Shown here: positions 26,177 to 38,974 of the stretch, piece after piece
Position numbering within the stretch: position 1 is the first letter of the stretch
Layout of the letters: each line of letters opens with the position of its first letter
From: Pinus tabuliformis
Taxonomy: Eukaryota > Streptophyta > Pinopsida > Pinales > Pinaceae
NCBI GenBank assembly: GCA_031772625.1
Contig: CM062816.1
Span: forward strand, 1,668,903,058 to 1,668,967,057
Direction of reading: 5' to 3'
DNA: 64,000 nt
The notes under the pieces: model-generated
What the model was told of the DNA's origin: nothing
What the model saw: only the letters and a program-made list of their open reading frames with translations
Database searches by the model: none
Translations under genes and position numbers: made by a program

Positions 26177-27945
26177 TGAATTTTTGATATTAGTTTTTTA
26201 TGTTAAGATTTTTGTTAGATTACAAAAATGTGCTTGAGGTTTGTATTTTAAAATAGCAAGTAAAAATCTGAGTTTTTATGTGTATTTTTTTAAATTAATT
26301 TCATGAAGAAAAAAATTTTAAACATGAAATCAAAATATTGAATGGAAGCATGCATAAATCAATAATACTCTAGCTATTGTTAAAAGAGTTCACCCCCTCT
26401 TGGGCTACATCTCTTTAAATCAGCGCTAATGGCATGACCCCTTCTCATTATGCTCAATGTTTAGAAAAAGAAGAGTACATAAAGTGCTGAGAAATGGAAT
26501 CGTTAGTTTCTCCTTCAAAGAAACAACTTCTGTAAGAGTTATCATTCCATACACATGTTAACCTACAGTGAAATATGTAAACTTTTCGCAAACAAAAGCA
26601 TCTTACACCAAGACTCCATACTCCAACTTCAAAGAGCATCAACAGTACCACAATCCACTTGAAGTACATAAACAACTCTCTTCTCCAATACACATATAGA
26701 GAAAAGAGGAATAAAAGTTACAGAGCTAATGAAATGGTTGTTGCATAAAGCATATGGAGGTTGGAAAGGCCCTCTAAAATCATCTCCATCTTCAAACTCC
26801 TCCATACACTGATTCAACACTCTGGTTGACCATGGCATCCATAGGGTTCAATCTACAAAAATCCTATCTAGAAGTGCTCCTTTGATTCTGAAACGTGCTC
26901 CAATAAGTCCAAAATGCCCAAAATTGACTACCTAGCCTCTTTTTGCACCCAATTTGGTCAAAAACTAGAGAAGTTATGACCTCTCCTAGTTTCTCCACTA
27001 TTCGCTCTACAAATTGCACCAAATCCGACATCACCCTACAAATTCACCCCATTTTCCGCTAACGGCACTACAAATTCCTCGGATTTCAGGTGGATTTGTA
27101 GGATCATTAATTTTGCCGCTGGGGCCTCAAAACCAAAAGCTTGGTCATATGGGAACCATGCGCCTAGGGGCTAGCCCTCGACGCTGGCCTCCCTCCCTCT
27201 GGTGGTCACAGTAAATGCTAGTGGTTTTCGTAGAGTGTTCACATGTGGACTGTTGTTTAACGGTTAGGTGGACGGTGACTTTGGTAGTCAAATCAAACAG
27301 TTAGCGGCGACCCGTTCACATGGGACCGGTGGCAGTCATAGTGATCAGCGATGGTGACCATTGACAGTCACAATAAACATAACGCTGGCGGTGTCACATA
27401 GAGCATTCACATGGGGGGCGGTTAAGTCTGCCCGACCCCCAAACCATGGCGGAAATTCACTTTAAATATAATTTGACACCTTAGATTGTTAAGAAACATC
27501 GTGTAGGTGGAGTGGTAAGGCTTGGCGCTGTTGAATGGGAGGTCGCAGGGTTGAGCTTGGGCTCCACCCTGTCTACGGTACCAAAATTTTGAAGTGCCAT
27601 TAGGAGGACACATGGCGGCCTCCGGCTTAGCCACGTGTCACCTCCTCATTGCCCCAAACAAAAGACACATGGACCAATAGGACGATGCCACCAAAACATA
27701 ATATTCCTAAAATATTCCCCTTGCCACCTAGGCGGTATGGATGCTCAGTCAGCATCCTTGTCAGTGACCTGCAAATTTTTTACCTATTTGACAAGGTGAA
27801 CAAATCGTGTTTCTGGGAGCATATGGTGTCTGTTTTGTGTGAAACGAGTTGCGACGAATTCAGGACGACAAGATCTACGTGTTCGTTTAGGTTCCACACC
27901 ATTTTGACAACTTTGAATTTTTAGTAAATTTTGAGCTCCTGATCA
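26177..27945 (-). repeat. 3' LTR of element B
   Basis: Its first 345 bases (26177-26520 on the + strand) match 30125-30474, sharing CAAAAATGTGCTTGAGGTTT and AATGGAAGCATGCATAAATC. The - strand start TGATCAGGAGC at 27945 follows the purine tract. The middle, near 27.2-27.7 kb, is less AT-rich, with repeated GGTCACAGT-like motifs. Confidence 0.7.
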
Positions 27946-28311
27946 CTCTTCCCCACTGAAAACTTTTGGTCTCCAAAAGTTCACTTTCAATTGTTCAGCA
28001 TTTGAAGGTACAGTTCCTTCATTTTTCCAAACTTGATCTAATCGATGATTGTAGTGCCTTGACTTGTACTTGTCTTGTCTCTTTCTTAAGCTGAACTTGA
28101 AATATAACCTAACCAAAGAAGTCAAGTTCAATGTTCTTCCCGAATTGTCCATGTCGTTATGGCCATCCACAACAACATCCTTCCCAAGAAGGATTCCAAG
28201 GCGCTCTTCTGAAAAATCCTTATCAAAGATAAAAGTCCAAAAAATACTTTGACAAATGAACCAAAACAAGTTTCGCATAGTGAATACTTGTATAACTTGA
28301 GTGCTTAACAC
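27943..28311 (-). mobile_element. Element B integrase-end remnant
   Basis: Read on the - strand it contains GKDVVVDGHNDMDNSG and ends in NAEQLKVNFWRPKVFSGEE, parallel to GKDIAVDGHSDVDKA and NAEKLRLFEP in element D. This is the C-terminal part of a gypsy integrase. It ends at the purine tract of element B. Fossil; not functional. Confidence 0.65.
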
Positions 28312-28642
28312 ATTTGTAACATATTGAATGTGTTGTAACTACTCATACAAAAGTTTTTAAATGCTTTCTTAAACTACAAATAGAAATGCATTTTAGAATA
28401 TGGAATAAACTTGACTCCCAAATTTTCCATTCAATTGACTATCAACAAGCCAAACTAGCATAATAATGCCCAAAGAAAACACTGGTGCATATAAGTGATT
28501 TATTTATGAGCATCACTTTTACAAATTACTTAACTATGGGGATATGCAACTAGTGAAAAAAAAAAATTTACAAACTTCAGCTGGACAAATAGTCCGCCCA
28601 TTTCTTACCCAACCAGGTAAATGAACCCTCTATTTGAATTTT

Positions 28643-29953
28643 TTATTCTTCTAAAGATGCTTCAGGGATGGTCACACCTTGCGCCACTTTTTCTTTTGAC
28701 GCTTCTTCTTCTGGTGCTTGCATAATTTGCTTGCCCTTGCTAGGATGAAGTTGTGGAAACAATTTCCAACATTTTTGGACCCAATGCCCACTGATATTGC
28801 AGTGAGTGCAAAATTTCTTTTGAGCTTCTCTTGGCTCACATGTCTTTAACCTTGGATGAGATATTCCCTTTTCGACCTCAATTCTATTAGACATAAACAT
28901 CTTCTTGATGATTGCTTTCCTTTTATAGCACTTATCTACACAATGGTTAGATGAAAGACAAAAGGTGCATGGAAACACATTCCTCAACATGTTATCCAAA
29001 TAATCATGTTGTTTTCCATTATTAAAATCATTTGAATTAACAAGACGATTATACCTCTAATTGTTGTCCTTTGGCTTACGCTTCTTGAGTGATGAACTTG
29101 CATGGCAAGAAGAACTTAGCTTCATTTCTGCTTCAACTTGTTCATCTCTCTTTAGAGACGTTTTTCACTTCAAGTCCTCCTTATTCTTGAGGAACCAAGC
29201 GTGTACCAATTCTGGATGCAAATCCCAACGCCTTGCCTCCTCATGTCCTCTTTTATGGCAAGAGGAACTTGATACCCATGCATTGTCGCTAGAAGACCAT
29301 TCTTATTTTGCAACGTAGCCTAAGCCCTCATATTAAGGCCTCTCCTTTGCCTCAATTGGATTTTTAATGCCTTTACAGTTTACTCCAAGGCCTCCTCCCT
29401 TGTAACCCATCTTGGTCAAGAGCTTGGAACCAATGCCTTTACTATGTTTTTCAAACGCTGCAAATGAATTTACGTCAACACTTTCATGTAAAGAAGAAGC
29501 ATTTAAATTCTTGCCATTTGCCTCATATTTTGATTGACATACAAAGATGTTTTCAAACTCTCTTTTTATTATGGATGTGTCCTCTTGGACTCTTTGGCTC
29601 TCTTCTTTTAGCTCCTTGAATTTGGGTGTTGATTAAACCTCATCCTCCACATCATGTGGACAAAAGGTACAAACTTGTCCATGTACCTTCTCTGAGTGAC
29701 TTTCTACACTAGCATCTTGCATAAGAGTTGTAGAAAAACATGAAGACTGTGGAGAAGATGGTGGTTTATCACCATTCTTGTTACCTTCTTCCTTTAGATA
29801 ACATTCTCCTCTTGGAGGTCTAGAGCTTTCCCCTTGCAATTTGAAATTCCTCTCTTCATAGAGGACTTTCACCATTTCTGCCATGTCTAAGAAATCCTTT
29901 CTAAAAGCCTTCACATCCTCTAACATTCTTGCAGGCTCTCCTCCTTGGGACAT
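28643..29953 (-). mobile_element. Element B gag-like remnant with two CCHC knuckles
   Basis: On the - strand, two zinc knuckles CX2CX4HX4C are seen: CTFCLSSNHCVDKC and CTHCNISGHWVQKC. The second resembles CTHCKKDGHDDEHC in element D gag. The front part (29633-29953) is charged, with a stretch PPSSPQSS like the Pro/Ser stretch of element D gag. The knuckles would bind the packaged RNA. Fossil. Confidence 0.65.
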
Positions 29954-30109
29954 GCTTTTCCTAAAGCTTCTACTGCAACTTGAGGTAGAACTGGTGGTAG
30001 AGATTATAAAAACATTGCTCTCCTTTCCAAAAAATTCTCCTCACTTGAGCTTCAAAACACATTCACTTGCAAACAACAGTCAATTCCTCTGTCCACAAAG
30101 AAAACCAGT

Positions 30110-30122
30110 GCTCTGATACCAA
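30110..30122 (-). other. Primer-binding site of element B
   Basis: On the - strand TTGGTATCAGAGC, a standard match to the 3' end of initiator Met-tRNA. It lies two bases from the LTR end at 30125. Confidence 0.8.
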
Positions 30123-30124
30123 CT

Positions 30125-30474
30125 TGATTTGAATTCAGATTATTAGTTTTCTATGCTAAGATCCTCATCAGAATACAAAAATGTGCTTGAGGTTTGTACT
30201 CCAAAATAGCAAGTAAAAACATTAGGTTTTATGTGTGTTTTCTTAAGTTAATTTCATGAAAAAAACTTTAAAAATGAAATCAAAACACTAAATGGAAGCA
30301 TGCATAAATCAATAATACTCCAGCCATTGTTAAATGAATTCACCCATCCTGGGCTACATCTCCTTGGATCAGCTCTAATGGCATGACCCCTTCTCATTAT
30401 GCTCAATGTTTAGAAAAATAAGAGTACATAAAGTGCTGAGAAATGGAATGGTCAGTTTCTCCTTCAAAAATAAG
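30125..30474 (-). repeat. 5' LTR of element B, partial
   Basis: Matches 26177-26520 at about 88% by eye. Similarity to the left LTR ends near 30474, beyond which another sequence begins; the LTR is therefore incomplete. Confidence 0.7.
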
Positions 30475-32779
30475 CAAAAAATAATAATGTTATAACATAA
30501 GAAAAATCAATAGTCATAAGCATTTATAACTGCAAAAATTTTCCAGTTCTACTTTCCTTCACTTAGCTATTATTCAATTCACAAAATAAAAACAAAGTAT
30601 ATATACCAACTTACCATTACCTACCAATTACTCTGAGAAGTCATGGTCACTTTTATGCAAACACTTTAAGAATGGTTTGACAACCCATCAACACTCTATG
30701 GAAAGCACTCTGCAATGTATGACTAACAAATCCAACATAATCATATTAGTCACAATATTTTCAATCAAATGAAATACTTTTAACTATGAATCATTCATGT
30801 AATGTAAAGTGATATTTTAGTCACGGTACCTCCACAAGTACTTAGAGAGTAACAACCTTATAATCATAAAAATAATAGATCACTGCACCAAGTGCACATA
30901 ACCAGTGCTTCTAAAAGTACTCAGAGAGCACCTAGCTCTCTAATAATCAAAATAATAAATAAATACACCAAGTGCATATTGTATTAGACCCTGCTAAGAC
31001 AATCACAAGATTGGTAATACAATAAAGGAACCATACTTCCATTAATTCTTTACCAAGTACTAGGCTCCTTTCCTGTCAAGATGTAGATAAAATATTTACA
31101 AAATTATATAGAAAATTCATTTTTAGCACATTACTTATCTCATTAGTTAACTTGTTTTGATATGAGAACCATGGTGGCAAAATAATACTCCTCCTAACCA
31201 ATGGGAACTAGCTTCTACAAATGGATTGAGTTATTTTCACATCCAGATAGTTCTTTGACAAAGAACATACTAAGTCCAGTTTGGAATTCCACTGGCGAAC
31301 CAACTCAAGAATTCCAATGACCACAAAGGGTCCAATGCAAGATTCCTCTTGGCATTGTCATGCCTATTCCTCCAACAACATCCTGTCTATGAGGAATTTT
31401 TGGGCCTCCTCCAGTAGGCTCCAAAATCAACGGAGTTGCCTAAGGAATTTTCCCCTCTTCACCATCTTGGCCAAATCTTTTCCCTTACTGATATCATCTA
31501 TCCCTAGGGAGCGAAAATCTGGGCAAGCAAGCACCATTAACCCCTCCGAGCAGGCAACCTCCATCAATCCAAGGCCTCTTGGCCTTTCACAACTGCACAC
31601 AACTGTCTAACATGTAAAATTCTCTTTTATCACCCCTTTCCAAAGTAATTTACGTAATGATCCATATGCACATTATCATTAAAATAAAAGAAACATTTAT
31701 GTACATCATGCATTCATACAACATGGGTCCACAATATCTAGATTGATAGGAAACATAACTGACATATAGGTGGTATACATTCTAATTTTCCAAATAACAC
31801 AATCATGCATATCATAATATTGTACTTTCTCATTTATGATTGCAATTCGCATTGCAACGTTTTACCTTCAGAAGTTTTCATGTTTCCATTAAGCTACCCT
31901 TGTTTAATCCCATCAACAAGGTTAGTCATAAATATGCATTGTTTAAACAAGTATTCACATTTGCAGCCATTTTAGTTTCATGCATATAATATTGTCATGC
32001 ATCAAAGTATATAGAAATATTCATTAATGTGTAAATTTGAATAACAGTTAAGGTAACAATCCAAACATTTCCAATTCCCCTAGTGTATTGGCACCAACAG
32101 ACCAACACATGAAGTAACTACCATAATAACTTCTTTACAAATTGCACTAAGCTTAAATCACATCCAATTCATGCACATAAGTTTTAATATTTATTTATGC
32201 AATACTAACTAATTAATGCTACCAACCATCTTAATGCAACCATGAAAAGACTCAATCAACAACTACATATTAAAGTCAAATCACACTACTCAACTCATTG
32301 TTCTATCTTAACATCTAAATGGGTTCTTCCAATGTTCTTTTAAACACTCTATATTCATCTTCAAGGACATTCCCCATATTTTATATTCTTTCATGCACTC
32401 AATATAAGTATTGCATTGTAACTTTAGTCATGTTCATTAAATGTATCATTAATATTTTCATATTTGCAAAAGCTGGTAATTGATTCTCACTTTCCTAAGT
32501 GAGTGCTCAACATTGTTCATAGGTGTAATATAGGTTTTATTATTCTTTATCCTCATGAGAATTCAAATGTCATGAACATAGTTTTGCAATAGACTTTATT
32601 AATTACTACTTTTCAATGCGGTTATAAACATGAGTCATGCATCTCATGTCAAAAGTAGTCCACTGCGTATATCAATATGTAGATTGTTAAACTCATACCT
32701 AAACTGATGCCCACTAGTAGCATACTTTAATTTATTTTCTTCTTAACAATTCCCAAAGGCGACAATGCTGCAACCTTAA
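30475..32779 (-). mobile_element. LTR-element debris, distantly like the element A LTR
   Basis: No intact gene. On the - strand, 31150-31620 resembles the middle of the element A LTR in order: CTCCCTAG[G/A]GATA, then TTCTTGAGTTGGTT.GCCA.TGGAA, then GGTT.GGAGGA and CCATGGTT. The flanking parts are AT-rich and not recognisable. It lies on the internal side of the family C primer site, so it may be a decayed interior of that element or a separate relic. The open frame 31281-31610 on the + strand is the antisense of this repeat. Confidence 0.4.
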
Positions 32780-32791
32780 GCTCTAATACCA
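32780..32791 (-). other. Primer-binding site of the family C element
   Basis: On the - strand TGGTATTAGAGC followed by TTAAGG, close to the usual Met-tRNA primer site TGGTATCAGAGC. It lies two bases from the LTR edge at 32794. Confidence 0.7.
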
Positions 32792-33649
32792 CTTGTAACA
32801 TCCCTCGGTAACCTCGCAAGGGAATGCATAGGATTAGAATTTTTTTACACAATTTCCCTGTGGGTAACTATCCAAATTATTATTCCAGATTTCTCAATGC
32901 ATACAATAACTTTAGTAAAGGAATCGTACGTTACATAACCATTGACAACCACTGTTGTAGCATATTAACATAAACTTTCTGACGTAACCTTGCATCATTT
33001 TCATGATTCCTTTAACTAGATTAGTTAATCACATATTCAGTATTATAAAAATTATCTCATGTAATGAATCCACATCATAAAAGTGACACAACAGACAATC
33101 ACATCATTATACACGATATACCCTAGAAGTCCCGTAGGGTGAAAACCAACAAATGTTTAATTTTATTATTAAACACTCGTGAGGGTATTCATCCCTGACT
33201 CAATGGCTTATAAGGGAGTCCATCCCTTAACCATTGTCATAAAATATTACAAGGAAATGTCAATTAAATACAAAATATCTAACTAAATGTTATACAATCA
33301 CCATGATACCATTTACCCACAAATATTTAATCTTTTTATCTTTATGGCTTGGTTGTTCCATTAGTGGACCATCATGTAGCTCGCACTCATCTACATGGAC
33401 TGTTAATTCTTTACTTGCCACCATGTTAAACATAATATATCATTTACACAAGTCACCATATGTTGATATCATGATTACATAAAGTATTAATCAACCAATA
33501 ATCAATATTTAATAGTGATTCTTCAACATCTACTCATGTGCATACATGAAATGTAAATATAATATTGCAACATGTTTTTTCTAACATCACTTCTCATGTA
33601 TTAATTATAAACAAATAATTATCAAAGGATGTCAAAATAAATAACACCT

Positions 33650-35060
33650 TAATATGATCATTCTCGCACAAACACATATTCCTATCCAAAAGAAAACCAC
33701 TATAACAATCCCTTTTCATTTAAGGGATACTAGCAACTTAGCTTTGTTTTTCGTGCATGTAATTAGATAAAAAATTATTCAAAGAAAGTTAGCCCCTCAA
33801 CTTCTTCTTTGCGCATGTAACTAAGTAATCTTTCCACTACAATATTATTATTATTACTATTATGCATGCAAATGCATGTCCCCTTCTAAAGGAAAGCTAA
33901 CATAACCAATACTACTATCATGCATGCAAATGCAAGTACTTTTTCCAAAAGAATCTTTCCCAAGATAGAGTTATTTACAAAGTCTATTGTACAAAAAAAT
34001 GCATGATTTGTTCTAAAGGAAAACTAATGTGCTAGTTAATATTTCTTGAATGTGGATATATTTATTTTTACAAAGGAAAGCTAATGCATTTTTTGCATGC
34101 GACTAATTGTTTCTCTTCTAAGGTCTAACATAATGGTTCTTCTTTTTTGAGCTCAAATGCTTGTTTCTCTTCAAAAGGCCTAACAAAATAATTATATACT
34201 TTCCATGCATAATTCTTTTCAAAGAATCCAACATCATAGGCGTACTTTTCATAGATGCAAATATCCTATCTCCTTTGAAGGGATGAAACACAACATTAAT
34301 ATTTTTCGTGGAAGCAGATAACACATTTCCTTTCAAGAAATGTCAAACATAGTAATTCTATGGCATACACATGGATAACTTATTTCCTCTCAAGAAATAT
34401 CAAGCACAGTAGTTCTATTTTGTGCACATAAATAATTTCAATGAACCACATTTGATGGTTCGAAACACGTCGACATATTTCTTATGATGTGATTTTCATC
34501 GAAAGTTTTCTCATATTCGATTTATGGATCAAAAAAGCCTTAATTCAGAGCTTATTTCCTCTCAAGAAATATCAAACACAATAGTTCTATTTTGGTGCAT
34601 GCAAGGAACTTATTTCGTCTCAAGAAACATCAAACTAACTAGTTCAATTTTTGTGCATGCAAATAACACATCTATGTTCTCAAAAAGAGAGTTTAAACAT
34701 AATAGCCATTAAACATGTGTTTCAGTTTCAAGAATTCTAACACACAATGAATCTTTCCCTGCATGTAAATATATATTTCTACAACACATTGGTTTCTTTG
34801 TTCATGCACTAAATAATCTTTTTTTTTCTCAAAGGTCTAATGTATAACACCATTCTTTTATGCATACCCGCACCTTTCTCTTTTCTAAGAAGTTAATACA
34901 ATAATGCATGAAACATGTGTTCTTTTAACACAATTTACATTCCTTCTACGCATACAAACACACAATCTTTTCTGAAAACCATCATGGGTTCTTTTCTATA
35001 TGCACATGATTCTTAAGCAAGTTTCACAAAAATAATCTTGGTTCTTATTATTTAATGCAC
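33650..35060. repeat. Degenerate repeats inside the family C LTR
   Basis: Recurring units combine a pyrimidine-rich piece (TTTCCTCTCAAGAAA) with AA[A/C]ATCAAACACA, AGTTCTATTTTG and a TGCATGCAAATAA piece. The clearest copies are at 34332-34440 and 34550-34670, with spacing near 60 bases and much drift. Looser copies extend either side. Type: old minisatellite. Confidence 0.6.
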
Positions 35061-35367
35061 AAGAGTTCATATATTTTCTTTCCAAAGTATTAGCACATCT
35101 AATTTATCTTTTACCATCTAGTGTTTCTAAAATAACATGGCTAGTATTTTATGGAAATGATAATTATGTGCATTCTTTTACTGAAAACCAATATAATCAG
35201 TTTTACTTTTACTATGCTTATATGCAAGAATATCCTTAACTTTAACACAATTAAAACATGCAAACACATGTTTTTCTTTTCCAAATTAATCCAACTTCCA
35301 CACACAAATCCCTACAGCTTTTTCAATACAATATACAAGACCCTATATATTTTTTTGCAAAATATTC

Positions 35368-35393
35368 AATAACATATATATATATATATATAT
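35368..35393. repeat. TA microsatellite
   Basis: An uninterrupted TA run inside the family C LTR; it is absent from the fragment at 25461-26176, so it grew after the two copies parted. Confidence 0.8.
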
Positions 35394-38300
35394 AAAGCAA
35401 AAAAATCATACGCCATCTTTTCTTTTCAAGAAATAGAATGTAAAAAACATGTATATTGTATCTTTAACACACACACTCATAATGGTCATGGGCTCATCCA
35501 TTTTCGGTGTATGATATATTCCTTGTAGATACATCTGATTTTTTTTTTAAATAACTATGTAAAATTGCTCCAAGTTTATCATATCCAGTAGTTGAAGACT
35601 ATAGAAGGGCATGATGCTTGACTCTAGGAGAGATGAAACAATTACGAAAAGAGACGATTTGAGTGTCTTCGGCCATGGGACTGCCAACACCTCCACAAGG
35701 ATCACATACCCCAACGTGACCCATTGCAACACCAGATTGTTCTTCTTGCAGGCTTAAATGACAATCCTCATAATTAGGGACCTTGTGTTCTTCCCCAAAA
35801 TGGTTTTTCCTTTTTCCCATTGAATAATGAATGGAAGGTGGTTATGAAGAACTCATTACTTTTTTTTCTAAAAATTGATTATTCCTATCCCAATAGAAAA
35901 ATGGTTTTCCCCTAATAAATAAAATAAAGCAGCTATCAAGAAGTCATTTTAACTTCTAATTATTCTTGGTAGAATCAAAAATAATATTTCTACTTATGTA
36001 ATTATATGAGTTTTACTAAACCTTATAACGTAGGTGTGTTACATTTCAAATGTGTGGTTACCAAGGTTATGATATGTTTTATACATTCATATTTCAATAT
36101 AAACACAACTGGGTTTGGGTATTAAAAGACTATGAATTTCTTCAAAATGCATTAATTGTATATTATTATTGCTTGACATATCAAAATCCTCACAAATTAC
36201 TATCTAAAAGTTTGTTAAAACTTGTTTTATTATTTGCAAGCTCCAACTTCTGTTCAACTAATCACATGGAATGTTGAGATTATAGTTAATGGGTTTAACC
36301 ATACCACTTGAAAATTTTTTAGAAATGGTTTAGGGTAATTTGTAAAATGTTTAAAATTACATTAGTAGTGATTATATATAATTGCACAAAATCATTGGCT
36401 AATTTGGCCATAGGAATAAATATAGTGAAATATATTTGAACTTTCTGAAGTAATATAAAAGACATACATATTTGATAGTACTTGGTTGAAGCCTATTTTA
36501 TGTCAAGCTAAAATTAAAAAATTTACTAACATAAAATACAAAACTTATATTAATAAAAAACAAAAATTTAACAAAAGCACATATTAATGAGTAAAAATAT
36601 TAAAAAATTACTTGATAGGTAAGAGTGTCCATCAAGTTTATACTTTTAATGAGACCCATGATCAAATCATATACCTTATAACTTAGCAAAAGCTCGTGAC
36701 CCCATAAAATTGAGATTTATTTCAAAGAACATTTATTCTTCAAACTCTACCACAATAGGTCAAACATATCACTCAAACTACTAACCCCAAACAAAAACAA
36801 TACTAAAATATCATCAATGGACCATGCAGAGGGGAATATGCTGCATCAGACAACTAACATTGTCCAATGTTACGGCTAAACAGTGCAGCAGAGTACCATG
36901 CAGACTCTTTTATATCTCTTATATAAATAATATTATGCTTTTTCTGCCTGAAAAACAGTCCAGCAGAGTGGGGTATGTGGTGGGTGAGAAACAGCCACGT
37001 GGAATTAATTTATTCGTTGTGGAAATGCATGTGGTATGTCCGACGAGGATAAGACTGTGATGGAGACGGCTCATCCGTTGATTAAGGGAATCTGTGAGAG
37101 TGCAGATGCGTTGAATTAAATGACTTTCGAAAAAAAGGTTCCGCCGACAGGCGACTTCTAAGTTATTGTCACTTTATTTTGGGACAGCGGAGGAATTAAA
37201 TTCACGTCGTTCTTAGCTTTCCCATCAATTGACGGAAAGTCTTCTCCGTCACGTATAGGGTTGGGTTGCGTTTATTTAATATTATAAGTTGTTTTTAGGT
37301 TTATGATTATATTATTTAAAAAACTTATCATTAAATATTTTTAAACTTTAATAAAGTATGTTTTTGTGTAAATTATAATTTTTAAAACTTTATATTTAAT
37401 AACATAAAAAAATTACTAATGTAAAATATATAACCCATGTAATTGCTATCATTATAAGTTAAAACATAATGTTTCCAATAACTTTTCAATATTAATTGTT
37501 CAAATTTTACAATGTAATTTATCACTTATAGGATTCAAAGAGGGTTGAAAATGAAAAATATTTTTATTTTAAAGTGGTTATTTTATATTGATATTTGATA
37601 TAATTTTGAAAATATTAGTCACACTATTAATTTTTTTGACCTTTGAAATTTACAAAATTCCAGTGATTTAACAAAGCTTCTCTCAACTCTTTTTTAGCGT
37701 CGAAATAGAATGTTAAATTTTTTTAATTAATCTCTATCTTTCTTAAGTTTAATAAATCATTTTAAATATAAAAAAAAATCTTAAATTTTTTAATTAATCA
37801 CTTATTTTCTTAAAATTTAATAAACCATATGAATGTTAATAAATATTATTCTCCGCAACATTAACATTAATAATACATAATAAAAAGTTTAACATAAAAA
37901 ACAGTAATCTATGTAATTTTCTAATTTACCGCAAAATACAATATAAATAAATAAATATATATATATATATATATATATGATTGATTTTACTACAATGATA
38001 CGGACTAGGAGTTACAAGCGACTTTTAGTGTGTGATCTACTCTCGTAATAAATACTTTGCTACAAATCAATCAATGTTACGAGCAAATTTGACTATCGTG
38101 CAACCGTACGGATCCATCATCGATCTACCATAGTGAGTGATACATCGTGCAATAGTCGATTTATATAGATGTAAGGCTTTCAAGAAAAAACTATTATCCA
38201 TTTACCTACAAGGTTTTCTTGTGTAAAGTATGATTTACTGCAAATCTATATTTTGCAAGGCCTCATTGAGCAAGGAATCAATTACTAAGTGATATATGCT

Positions 38301-38776
38301 CCCAGGGAAAATAAGGTTCATATCAAAATGACTAGTTGTATTAATTTTTTTAATGGGTGGGGTTGTATTATGAAATTCATATAAAGTGTATAGGTTTTTC
38401 TTCTTATTTTTTTTTAATGGGTTGGAGTGCTATTATGATTTTTTTATTTATTTTTATATATTTTTCATTTTGAATGATAATAGTTTCATCGTATATATTA
38501 AAATCTCAACTTAGTAAGGGATACTCAAGCAGAGAATTAAAAAAGCTGCTTTAGATGGTTTTTAGTTGCTTTAGAGAGTTAGAGGCAATGCTTGATAACA
38601 CAATTAAATTGTTTGAGAATAAAATATTAGGGTTCGAAATTTAACTATGAAAAAAGGAAGTTATATTATAAGAAATAGAAAAATAGAAACAAACAACCCA
38701 AAAAGAGAGAAAGAAAACTAAATAATTTTTTTGACAATAAGTAATATGGAAAATAAATTAGATATCATACCCATGC

Positions 38777-38855
38777 AAGAGGAAATGAATAAGCTATTTG
38801 AGTTGTATCATAATCTTAAAATTTCAAGAAAACAACTTTAAATATTATAATTTCT
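38777..38855. repeat. Short direct repeat, partner at 39446-39515
   Basis: Both sites share GAAATGAATAAGCTA, TTGAGTTGTATCATAA and ACTTTAAATATTATAATTTC in the same order. They may mark a decayed larger duplication of 670-base period. Confidence 0.6.
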
Positions 38856-38866
38856 AGTTTACCAAT

Positions 38867-38974
38867 ATAGATCCATCTTAATCACAGGTCTACCGAGAGT
38901 CTACCAGATCAAATCTCATTATATGCAAACCCTTTTTTTAGAATGAAAAACTTGACAAAAAAATTACACGCCAA
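38867..38974. repeat. Dispersed repeat, partner at 55138-55242
   Basis: Shares TATAGATCCATCTTAA, ATATGCAAA, TTTAGAAT and AAAACTTGA in order with 55138-55242. Probably an old dispersed non-coding repeat family; the class is not clear. Confidence 0.5.

Larger units (their letters stand above)
26177..30474 (-). mobile_element. Element B: reduced Ty3/gypsy element
   Basis: An LTR element on the - strand. Its 3' LTR is 26177-27945 and its partial 5' LTR is 30125-30474. A purine tract (27946-27958) and a tRNA-type primer site (30110-30122) frame an interior of only 2.2 kb. The recognisable parts are gag-like sequence with two CCHC knuckles and the end of integrase; reverse transcriptase is not seen. 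Shared features with element D (LTR start TGATC, tract CAGTGGG[G]AAG, integrase peptide GKD..VDGH.D.D, LTR string CTCTTGGGCTAC) place both in one family. It is broken and could only have moved with help from relatives (inference). Confidence 0.75.
32794..36043 (-). repeat. Family C long LTR (3.25 kb)
   Basis: Bounded by TGTAACATCCC on the left and GGTGTGTTACA on the right, i.e. matched TGTAACA/TGTTACA ends, with a primer site two bases outside the left edge. That makes it a 5' LTR in - orientation. Its 35123-35770 part is repeated at 25461-26176. It is unusually long for a plant gypsy LTR because of an internal array of degenerate repeats (33650-35060). No target duplication could be tested because the partner end is fragmentary. 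Confidence 0.65.

Noticed and set aside
33650-35060. Regularly spaced repeats suggestive of an array such as CRISPR
   Set aside because: Units are degenerate, spacing varies, there are no distinct spacers, and the context is a plant LTR.
36824-37060. 78-codon frame beside a G-box-like CCACGTGG
   Set aside because: No domain, AT-rich surroundings and no supporting promoter or splice evidence; one palindromic hexamer-type site is weak.
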